7,024 nucleotides of DNA, taken from assembly GCA_002308155.1 (NCBI GenBank), contig DBVQ01000014.1, positions 4,410-11,433 of the forward strand. Direction: 5' to 3'. Of the stretch, positions 1 to 4,947 are shown one piece after another; position 1 is the first letter of the stretch, and the number at the start of each line of letters is the position of its first letter. Origin of the DNA: Christensenella sp. UBA1260. GTDB lineage: Bacteria; Bacillota; Clostridia; Christensenellales; CAG-917. Below the pieces are notes generated by a model. The model ran no database searches and was not told the DNA's origin. It saw only the letters and a program-made list of their open reading frames with translations. The position numbers and the translations under genes were made by a program.

Positions 1-269
1 ACATTTGCAAGGTCTTCGTTTGTGATTGCGACAGCGTTTACGTTGTCTCGATGAAGTGCCTTGCGAAGTCCTTCCAGCCTGAAAACCGGAAGGCTGTCAA
101 ACTTGTTTTCCACTCTTGCCGAATACTTTTCGGGAGCGTTTGTGTCAATGAGTACAAGTTTTGCAAACTTGACTTTGTCTTCAATGACGTCTTCGCCATA
201 CAAAACCGCGCCCGCTCTTTGAGCGAGTCCGACATAGGATGCGACTTTGTCAAAGTTCTCGTTTGCCAT
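1..269 (-). CDS. ylxQ: YlxQ, L7Ae/L30e-family RNA-binding protein (3' end cut by window)
   Basis: Translating the - strand from the ATG at 269-267 gives an open frame that leaves the window after 89 codons; a full protein is about 100 residues, so only the tail is missing. The start of the protein contains GLAQRAGAVLYGEDVIED, matching the L7Ae/L30e signature 'GLA.RAG.L..G...V' of YlxQ. It is followed by a hydrophobic strand (AKLVLIDTNAP) and, later, AVAITNEDLA, which corresponds to the family's 'V..V.ITD..FA' strand. The family binds kink-turn RNA and is thought to be ribosome-associated; the exact role of YlxQ is not settled. The start is supported by GAGG at 276-279, six bases upstream. The gene overlaps the end of ylxR by 20 bases in another frame, so translation is probably coupled. 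By family synteny infB should follow beyond base 1. The middle of the protein is rather divergent from B. subtilis YlxQ. Confidence 0.87.
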   Translation of the reverse strand, partial: MANENFDKVASYVGLAQRAGAVLYGEDVIEDKVKFAKLVLIDTNAPEKYSARVENKFDSLPVFRLEGLRKALHRDNVNAVAITNEDLAN

Positions 270-513
270 TCAGTTCCTCATAAACACTCTCGCTTACGGT
301 GCATTTGAAAGCAACGTTCAAGAGTTTTTTCTTCAAAAGTTTTTGTTTGCACTCAGTATTGTTGTGCACCCATACGCCTCTGCCGTCCGCGCATTTTGAA
401 ACGTCAACAAAGATGTTGCCGTCTTTTGACTTGACAATACGGACAAGTTCGGACTTGTCTGCGTGCTGTCTGCACGATATGCATTGGCGAAGATTCTTTT
501 GATTATTCGGCAT
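250..513 (-). CDS. ylxR: YlxR/RnpM family protein
   Basis: This 87-residue protein has the YlxR core: LRQCISCRQ near the N-terminus, ELVRIVKSKDGNIFVD, and the conserved GRG motif (residues 44-46) followed by a lysine-rich helix (KQKLLKKKLL). The size is normal for the family. YlxR proteins are small basic RNA-binding proteins encoded between nusA and infB in Bacillota; the B. subtilis member has been named RnpM because it binds the RNase P RNA and modulates RNase P. Four cysteines (11, 14, 41, 55) could form a metal site, which is my inference. The ATG at 513-511 lies inside the last codons of nusA (11-base overlap). Only a weak purine stretch (AGAAG) precedes it, so translation probably depends on ribosomes finishing nusA. 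There is no other usable start nearby. The TGA stop is inside ylxQ. Confidence 0.9.
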   Translation of the reverse strand: MPNNQKNLRQCISCRQHADKSELVRIVKSKDGNIFVDVSKCADGRGVWVHNNTECKQKLLKKKLLNVAFKCTVSESVYEELNGKREL

Positions 514-1570
514 CTGCTTCTGGATTTGTGTTCAAGCTTGAATATGGCTTAACGTCAATCTTCCAGCCTGTAAGTTTTGCGGCGAGTCTTGCATTTTGAC
601 CGCTTCTGCCGATTGCAAGGCTGAGTTTTTCGTCAGGCACAATAACTCTTGCGTTCTTCTCGTCTTCGTTGATGGAAACCATAAGAACTTGTGCAGGAGA
701 AAGCGCGCGCGGAATATACTCGAGCGGGTCTTCGCAATACTCGATGACGTCAATCTTTTCACCGCCGAGTTCTGCAACCACAGCATTGACTCTGACGCCC
801 TTATTGCCTATGCAGCTGCCGACTGCGTCAACGTTTGGATCTTCACTGTACACAGCGATTTTCGTGCGGAAACCTGCCTCACGGACGATCCCTGCAACCT
901 TGACGAGACCTGCTTTGATTTCAGGCACTTCAAGTTCGAAAAGTCTGCGGACAAAGCCCGGTGCACTGCGTGATACGACAACTTGTGCGCCGTGTTGTGT
1001 GTCGCGAATCTTCTTGACATAGACCTTGATTACGTCGTTGACGTTGTATGTCTCGGTTGGGACTTGGTCATTGATTGTCATGACACCTTCCATTTGAGTG
1101 CCTGTGATTTCAACAAAAACGGTATTGCCCTCTTTGCGTCTCACGATTGCGCTCAAAATCTCGCCTGTTCTGTCGCTCATTTCGTTCAAAATCATCTCTT
1201 TCTTCATATCGTTGATACGTTGAAGGATGACTTGCTTTGCGGTTTGTGCGGCAATACGGCTGAAATCCTTTGGCGTGATGTCTTCGATGACGACGTCACC
1301 GACCTTGTACTTCTTGTCGATGTCTTGCGCATCTTCGAGTGAAATTTGAGATTCTTCATCTTCAACCTCTTCGACGACAAGCTTGTGGCCATAGACCTTG
1401 TATGTCATCTTCTCTTCATTGAGACGGACGGAGATTTGGCTTGCATAGCCGTATTCCTTCTTGTAAGCGGACACAAGACCTGCCTCAATTGACTCGATCA
1501 TAGACTCCTTTGAGATGCGTTGTTCTTTTTCCAAGTCGTCAAGTGCTTGGAAGAACTCTTTGTTCATCAT
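503..1570 (-). CDS. nusA: Transcription termination/antitermination factor NusA
   Basis: The product has 355 residues, typical of Gram-positive NusA. The domains, in order, are an RNA-polymerase-binding N-terminal domain (about 1-130, beginning with the typical FFQALDDLEKEQRISKE stretch), an S1 domain (about 132-200), KH1 with its GNKG loop at 255-258 and the following RVNAVVAELGGEKIDV, and KH2 with GRSG at 321-324 and QNARLAAKLTGWKIDV. It ends about 15 residues after KH2 and has no C-terminal acidic repeats, unlike proteobacterial NusA. NusA binds the polymerase flap and the emerging RNA hairpin, promotes pausing and intrinsic termination, and takes part in antitermination on rRNA operons. 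Two ATG codons lie in tandem at the start; the first (1570-1568) is nine bases from a perfect AGGAGG, so I use it. The rimP stop overlaps that AGGAGG, which implies co-translation with rimP. Confidence 0.97.
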   Translation of the reverse strand: MMNKEFFQALDDLEKEQRISKESMIESIEAGLVSAYKKEYGYASQISVRLNEEKMTYKVYGHKLVVEEVEDEESQISLEDAQDIDKKYKVGDVVIEDITPKDFSRIAAQTAKQVILQRINDMKKEMILNEMSDRTGEILSAIVRRKEGNTVFVEITGTQMEGVMTINDQVPTETYNVNDVIKVYVKKIRDTQHGAQVVVSRSAPGFVRRLFELEVPEIKAGLVKVAGIVREAGFRTKIAVYSEDPNVDAVGSCIGNKGVRVNAVVAELGGEKIDVIEYCEDPLEYIPRALSPAQVLMVSINEDEKNARVIVPDEKLSLAIGRSGQNARLAAKLTGWKIDVKPYSSLNTNPEADAE

Positions 1571-1579
1571 TGTTTTTAT

Positions 1580-1585
1580 CCTCCT
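1580..1585 (-). promoter_or_regulatory. Shine-Dalgarno of nusA, overlapping the rimP stop codon
   Basis: AGGAGG on the - strand, nine bases before the first ATG of nusA. The rimP TAG stop (1584-1586) shares two bases with it, so ribosomes terminating on rimP stop directly on the nusA entry site. This is the strongest ribosome binding site in the window and fits the need for high NusA synthesis. Confidence 0.85.
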
Positions 1586-2066
1586 AAAACCTGATGTACG
1601 GTTGTACTTTCGTTAATGTTTTTCTTTCTATAACTTTGTCTTGCGGCTTTTTGCCGTTGACATAAATCACAATTTTTTCATCATCATACTCTTTGAGTAT
1701 GCCGTGGATTTTGTTCTTGGCATTGTCAACAACTTCAATCTCTGTGTCAAGCGCGCGTCTGAAATCGTCATTTGAAACGATTTTTCTGTCAAGGCCGCTG
1801 GATGAAACGTTGAGAATATATGCGTCCGGAAGTTCCGCTTCAATCGCATCAAGATTTTGGGACAATGCATTGTGGACTGCCTCGCAATCGTTGAGGTCAA
1901 TCCCCGCCTTTTTCCAAATATAAGCCGTGACGTTGAGCTTGCCGTATTCCTTTTTGAAGCCGAGTTCAACAAGTTCAACTCCCTCAAACGCCAAAAGCGT
2001 TTCGGCGACAAGCTTTTCAATGTCAAGACGCACGGAATCTTCTATAAGTTTTGCTTGCTCTGCCAT
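1584..2066 (-). CDS. rimP: Ribosome maturation factor RimP
   Basis: The product has 160 residues, the usual RimP length. The N-terminal alpha/beta domain (about 1-85) holds GVELVELGFKKEYGKLNV and GIDLNDCEAVHNALSQNLD, the typical RimP stretches. The signature 'V-S-S-P-G-L-D-R' appears at 87-94 as VSSSGLDR, with serine in place of the usual proline. A small beta-rich SH3-like domain follows (about 95-160). RimP binds the free 30S subunit and is needed for late 16S rRNA folding and S12 incorporation. The same frame is open up to 2165, but I place the start at the ATG at 2066-2064: it matches the family length and is preceded at six bases by AAAGGGG (2073-2079), and the upstream codons would run through the leader hairpin. 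The gene is first in the rimP-nusA-ylxR-ylxQ operon and shares its stop region with the nusA ribosome binding site. Confidence 0.94.
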   Translation of the reverse strand: MAEQAKLIEDSVRLDIEKLVAETLLAFEGVELVELGFKKEYGKLNVTAYIWKKAGIDLNDCEAVHNALSQNLDAIEAELPDAYILNVSSSGLDRKIVSNDDFRRALDTEIEVVDNAKNKIHGILKEYDDEKIVIYVNGKKPQDKVIERKTLTKVQPYIRF

Positions 2067-2072
2067 ACAAAA

Positions 2073-2079
2073 CCCCTTT
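2073..2079 (-). promoter_or_regulatory. Shine-Dalgarno of rimP (decides the start)
   Basis: AAAGGGG on the - strand, six bases from the ATG at 2066-2064. It supports a 160-residue RimP over the longer in-frame reading that would start at 2165, which has no comparable site and would translate the leader hairpin. Confidence 0.8.
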
Positions 2080-2109
2080 ACAAAACTAAGAGTGAGCCGT
2101 CGCTCACTC
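2080..2109 (-). terminator. Leader hairpin with interrupted U-tract, candidate NusA-responsive attenuator
   Basis: Reading the - strand, a perfect 8-bp inverted repeat (GAGTGAGC at 2102-2109 and GCTCACTC at 2090-2097) encloses the four-base loop GACG and is followed directly by TTAGTTTTGT (2080-2089), a U-tract broken by AG and G. It lies within the leader, after the likely promoter and immediately before the rimP ribosome binding site. In B. subtilis the nusA operon is known to be autoregulated by NusA-stimulated termination at a weak hairpin in its 5' UTR, without a competing antiterminator. Position, modest stem and imperfect U-tract here match that type. Its function is inferred; it could instead be a translational or stability element. 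Confidence 0.6.
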
Positions 2110-2167
2110 ATAGTAGGTTTACTATTAAGTACATATAAATTAGCATATTCAAAAAAATAAATCAAGC

Positions 2168-2236
2168 AAAAAAACGAATTTGTGGCAAATATTATTAAAA
2201 ATAATAAGTTTTCGTGTCAAAAACCGCTTTTGCCAC
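2168..2236 (-). terminator. Long-range inverted repeat plus T7 run, possible weak terminator of the upstream operon
   Basis: On the - strand GTGGCAAA (2229-2236) and TTTGCCAC (2182-2189) form a perfect 8-bp repeat separated by 39 bases, followed after seven bases by seven Ts (2168-2174). The first arm can pair instead with TTTTGACAC (2214-2222) in a local hairpin with one mismatch (2214-2236). Only transcripts reading through from the exonuclease gene would carry both long-range arms, so the structure could end the upstream operon without affecting transcripts from the internal promoter. The large loop and the gap before the T-run make it a poor intrinsic terminator; operator sites around the promoter are an alternative. 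Confidence 0.3.
2191..2220 (-). promoter_or_regulatory. Sigma-A-type promoter of the rimP-nusA operon
   Basis: On the - strand, a perfect -35 box TTGACA (2215-2220) is followed by an 18-base spacer and AATAAT (2191-2196), five of six matches to TATAAT. A second register (17-base spacer, TAATAA) is poorer. The transcript would start near 2184, giving a leader of about 118 bases to the rimP ATG that includes the hairpin at 2090-2109. The surrounding sequence is strongly AT-rich, unlike the flanking genes. No better promoter is visible in the 182-base gap. Confidence 0.65.
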
Positions 2237-2248
2237 TTAGAATAATGC

Positions 2249-3832
2249 TTACATTCGTCTTGCAATGATTTTTAGTGCCTCGCAAGTTGCCATAACATCG
2301 CTCAATGCCCTATGGGCATTTTCGTGCGAGATTCCAAACACTTTGGAGATTGTTTCAAGCCTGAAGTTTGGAAGTTCTGTGAGATATTGACGAGCAAGGA
2401 GCAATGTATCTTTGAGTTCGTTGTCAAAATTGTAGCCGTATTTGTCGGCGTAAATCTTTATAAGCGGATAGTCATAGCCCGAAATATTATGTCCGACAAG
2501 GATTGAATCTCTTGTGAACTTAAAGAAGTCCGGCAATACTTTGTCAATCGTCGGCGCGTCTGCAACCATAAGATTGTCAATATGCGTGAGCGCAGTGATT
2601 TCCGGCGAGATGCTTCCCTCAGGTTTTACGAGAGTTTGGAAGGTCTCAGTTTCAATCCCGTCCACGACTTTGCAAGCGGCAATTTCAATAATTTCAGCTG
2701 ACGAAATAAACTTGTCTGTGGCCTCCAAATCATAGACGACAAACGTCTTGCCTTTGAAGAAGTCAGGTATGGTTTTTTCGGCATCTAACAGGCTCTTTTG
2801 CCCCATTTCAATATATGGCTGAGGAAAAACAGTTGAGTATTTTTTCGGCACAGGCTTGAGCGATGTAAGATGAATTGAACTATAATCAATTGTGCAATCA
2901 AATATTGCAGAAACTGTGAAAGAAAGTGCGTTGTCATAGGTTGAAATGCCAACCTTTCCTACGCAAACAACTTGTGCTCCATCCACAATGCTTTCAATCT
3001 TTTCGACGTCTTCAAGACGCGGGAAACACACACAGCTGATTTTTGACGTCGTATCGTCAAGCAAAAATCTGATAAGCGGCAATCTCTCAGGCTCTGCACT
3101 TGGATTTTCGGGGTCAAACTTCTTGTTCTTGTACATAACTTTTGACATGGCAAATACTTTTCCGCAAAGCACGGCATTGTCGTTTGCGCTCTTTATGTCA
3201 ATTATGTAGCCCGGAAGATGTGGGAGCCCCTCAATCTTTCCGCGTGAATATATCTTGTTGCCCGTTTCAATTTTGACAATTCTTGCCGCTGTATCGTCCT
3301 TGATTGTGGTCTCAATCAACATATCGTCTTCCCGCATAATTTGCTTCAAGTCTACAACTTTCTCTTCAATATCAACGGTGATTTCCTGATTGAAGTTATG
3401 CTCCAAAAACTCTATGAGTTTTTCAAGCAAGTCTCCGGACTTGAGCATCATATATGTAGGCGTTTCAAATGTGATTTTGATTGTTATCTCTTGGTTGTCA
3501 ACGGAGATATTCAGATTTTCATCCTTCAAACGTCTGAAAATCATTTGATTGTTCTTGTTGAAAAACTCAATAACCTTGTTTTTGACAACGTTTTCATCCG
3601 CATAGGATTTTTGATATATTACGTTGACTTTAACGCCGCCGAACAGAGATTCGCAGATTTTTTGGACCTCCGCCCTCTCTTCGTCCGCAAATTGACGTAT
3701 GTCAAAAGCGTCGATAATAAACTTTATATCGAGCACGCGTATCGTCTTATTGTATACGGCGGATGCAAATCTGAGCATATCAAATCTGTTTCCGCTCGCA
3801 TTTTTGAACTCTTCAACAAACTTTGTAGGCAT
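2249..3832 (-). CDS. PolC-derived protein: N-terminal region, OB fold and DEDDh 3'-5' exonuclease, no PHP or polymerase domain
   Basis: The 527-residue product resembles the first part of Gram-positive DNA polymerase III PolC. Residues 1 to about 170 look like the PolC N-terminal region (FDMLRFASAVYNKTIRVLD, then mixed helices and strands). An OB fold spans about 206-315, including LPLIRFLLDDTTSKISCVCF. After a 45-residue linker comes an exonuclease domain (about 362-527). Its catalytic set is complete: D368 and E370 in VVYDLEATD, D454 in GHNISGYDYPLI, and H507 and D512 in HRALSD. The family removes 3'-terminal nucleotides with two metal ions, as in proofreading. In standard PolC the exonuclease is inserted in a PHP domain and followed by the polymerase; here no PHP metal motifs are present and TAA comes right after the exonuclease. 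The 182 bases beyond hold no polymerase remnant. The linker contains QKSLL (345-349), similar to a sliding-clamp binding motif. The start has AAGAGG five bases upstream and lies 12 bases after ispG. It is at the usual polC locus. Whether it acts in proofreading, repair or RNA trimming is unknown. Confidence 0.82.
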   Translation of the reverse strand: MPTKFVEEFKNASGNRFDMLRFASAVYNKTIRVLDIKFIIDAFDIRQFADEERAEVQKICESLFGGVKVNVIYQKSYADENVVKNKVIEFFNKNNQMIFRRLKDENLNISVDNQEITIKITFETPTYMMLKSGDLLEKLIEFLEHNFNQEITVDIEEKVVDLKQIMREDDMLIETTIKDDTAARIVKIETGNKIYSRGKIEGLPHLPGYIIDIKSANDNAVLCGKVFAMSKVMYKNKKFDPENPSAEPERLPLIRFLLDDTTSKISCVCFPRLEDVEKIESIVDGAQVVCVGKVGISTYDNALSFTVSAIFDCTIDYSSIHLTSLKPVPKKYSTVFPQPYIEMGQKSLLDAEKTIPDFFKGKTFVVYDLEATDKFISSAEIIEIAACKVVDGIETETFQTLVKPEGSISPEITALTHIDNLMVADAPTIDKVLPDFFKFTRDSILVGHNISGYDYPLIKIYADKYGYNFDNELKDTLLLARQYLTELPNFRLETISKVFGISHENAHRALSDVMATCEALKIIARRM

Positions 3833-3844
3833 TTGAACCTCTTG

Positions 3845-4900
3845 TCATTTGATTTTTTCGTTCAACAACTTTTCAAACTCTTCAATTAAAACCTTGGAGT
3901 CAACTGTTTTGAACACTTTGCCGTCCTTCAAAATAACGGACTTTTCTTTGCCGCCTGCGATGCCAAGGTCGCTGTTTTCGCCCTCACCTATTCCGTTGAG
4001 CGGACAACCGAGGACTGAAATTGTGAGCGGTTTATTTATATTTGCAGTCATAAGCTCAACTTTGTTTGCAAGAGCCTCGACGTCAATCTCCGTTCTTGCA
4101 CAAGTCGGGCAAGCCACGACTTCAACTGCGTTCTTTCTCAAACCCAAGGTTTGAAGTATCTTTTTGCCTGCAAGCACTTCTTCCACCACATCGGTTGTGA
4201 GAGAAACTCTGATTGTGTCGCCGATTCCCTCACGCAGCAACGCACCAATGCCGATTGAGGACTTTACAAGCCCTGTACGCAGCGTTCCAGCCTCGGTGAC
4301 GCCGATGTGAAGCGGATAATCGCAGACGCTCGCAAGCTTTCTATTTGCTTCTATATTAGTTTGTGTATCGCTGGACTTGATTGCGATTACAATATCACTC
4401 ATCCCCGCGCTTTCAAACACGTTGGTGCATTCAAGCGCGCTCTCTACGAGAGCGTCAACCTCGTTCATACCCTTAAACCTTGCGTCAAGCGAACCGCCGT
4501 TTACTCCTACGCGCACAGGCACACCCATATCGCGCATCCTGGCAGCAAGCGGCTTAATCTGCGAAAAATCTTGCATATTGCCGGGGTTCATGCGGATTTT
4601 CTTTGCTCCGTTGTCCAAGGCAAGATGTGCAAGTTTGTAGTTGTAATGTATGTCGGCAATGAGCGGAAGTCCCGTACGTTTTGCAATCTCGCCAAAAGCG
4701 TATGCGCTCTTTTCGTCGGGCACAGCAAGACGGATGAGGTCGCAACCTACCGCTCTCAATCTTTCAATCTGTGCAATAGAGCCATCAACGTCCACCGTCT
4801 TTGTGTTGAGCATAGACTGGACGGTTATAGATGCATCTCCGCCGATTTTGATGTCTCCCACCGAGACTTGTCTTGACTTTCTTCTGATTATATCACTCAT
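3845..4900 (-). CDS. ispG: (E)-4-hydroxy-3-methylbut-2-enyl diphosphate synthase IspG
   Basis: IspG (GcpE) converts 2-C-methyl-D-erythritol 2,4-cyclodiphosphate to HMBPP in the MEP pathway, using a [4Fe-4S] cluster and flavodoxin or ferredoxin as electron donor. The 351-residue protein starts MSDIIRRKSRQVSVGD, as in Bacillota IspG, and has the TIM-barrel motifs ITVQSMLNTKTVDVD, LIADIHYNYKLA, IRMNPGN and VRVGVNGGSLD. In the C-terminal cluster domain, ACPTC (C264, C267) and GCPLNGIGE (C299, E306) supply three cysteines and the glutamate ligand, with spacing equal to E. coli C270, C273, C305 and E312. The loop reads CPLNGIGE rather than the usual CVVNGPGE. The frame is open to an ATG at 4939, adding 13 residues not seen in the family, so I chose 4900; however, no clear ribosome binding site precedes either start. 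It follows rseP by 47 bases and precedes the exonuclease gene by 12. Confidence 0.95.
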   Translation of the reverse strand: MSDIIRRKSRQVSVGDIKIGGDASITVQSMLNTKTVDVDGSIAQIERLRAVGCDLIRLAVPDEKSAYAFGEIAKRTGLPLIADIHYNYKLAHLALDNGAKKIRMNPGNMQDFSQIKPLAARMRDMGVPVRVGVNGGSLDARFKGMNEVDALVESALECTNVFESAGMSDIVIAIKSSDTQTNIEANRKLASVCDYPLHIGVTEAGTLRTGLVKSSIGIGALLREGIGDTIRVSLTTDVVEEVLAGKKILQTLGLRKNAVEVVACPTCARTEIDVEALANKVELMTANINKPLTISVLGCPLNGIGEGENSDLGIAGGKEKSVILKDGKVFKTVDSKVLIEEFEKLLNEKIK

Positions 4901-4914
4901 ACTGTACTTTTTTT

Positions 4915-4929
4915 GGGGCAATACTCCCC
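4915..4929 (-). promoter_or_regulatory. Small GGGG/CCCC hairpin in the rseP-ispG spacer
   Basis: The - strand reads GGGG, AGTATTG, CCCC, a 4-bp all-GC stem with a seven-base loop, followed by seven As and then the ispG ATG at 4900-4898. The only Shine-Dalgarno-like purines (GGGGAG) lie within the hairpin and are 23 bases from the ATG, too far for normal use. It may influence ispG translation or transcript stability; a chance occurrence is possible. Confidence 0.3.
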
Positions 4930-4947
4930 GCTTTATCATATTTTGTG

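Noticed and set aside
75..96. Inverted repeat CAGCCT/AGGCTG with a 10-base loop
   Set aside because: It is inside the ylxQ coding sequence, has no T-run and is only 6 bp, so it is probably chance.
38..253. 71-codon - strand frame overlapping ylxQ
   Set aside because: It is in a different frame from the L7Ae-like reading that starts at 269, and its serine- and lysine-rich product matches nothing known to me.
2067..2165. N-terminal extension of RimP by 33 codons
   Set aside because: Open in frame, but the reading runs through the leader hairpin, does not resemble RimP, and has no ribosome binding site; the ATG at 2066 has AAAGGGG at six bases and fits the family length.
2121..2166. Second possible promoter on the - strand (TTGATT, 17 bases, TAATTT preceded by TGC)
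   Set aside because: The -10 box matches consensus at only three positions; the TTGACA/AATAAT pair upstream is clearly better.
2875..2893. Possible remnant of the PHP domain start (SIHLTSL) after the OB fold
   Set aside because: Only a chance-level resemblance to the 'LHLHT' motif; the paired metal-binding histidines are absent.
3341..3889. 182-codon open frame on the + strand opposite the PolC-derived gene
   Set aside because: The product is rich in F, L and C, as expected from the complement of a real gene, and the opposite strand carries clear domain motifs across the same bases.
4307..4876. 189-codon open frame on the + strand inside ispG
   Set aside because: It lies wholly opposite the conserved ispG coding sequence, gives a cysteine- and histidine-rich product with no recognisable family, and has no supporting ribosome binding site or operon context.
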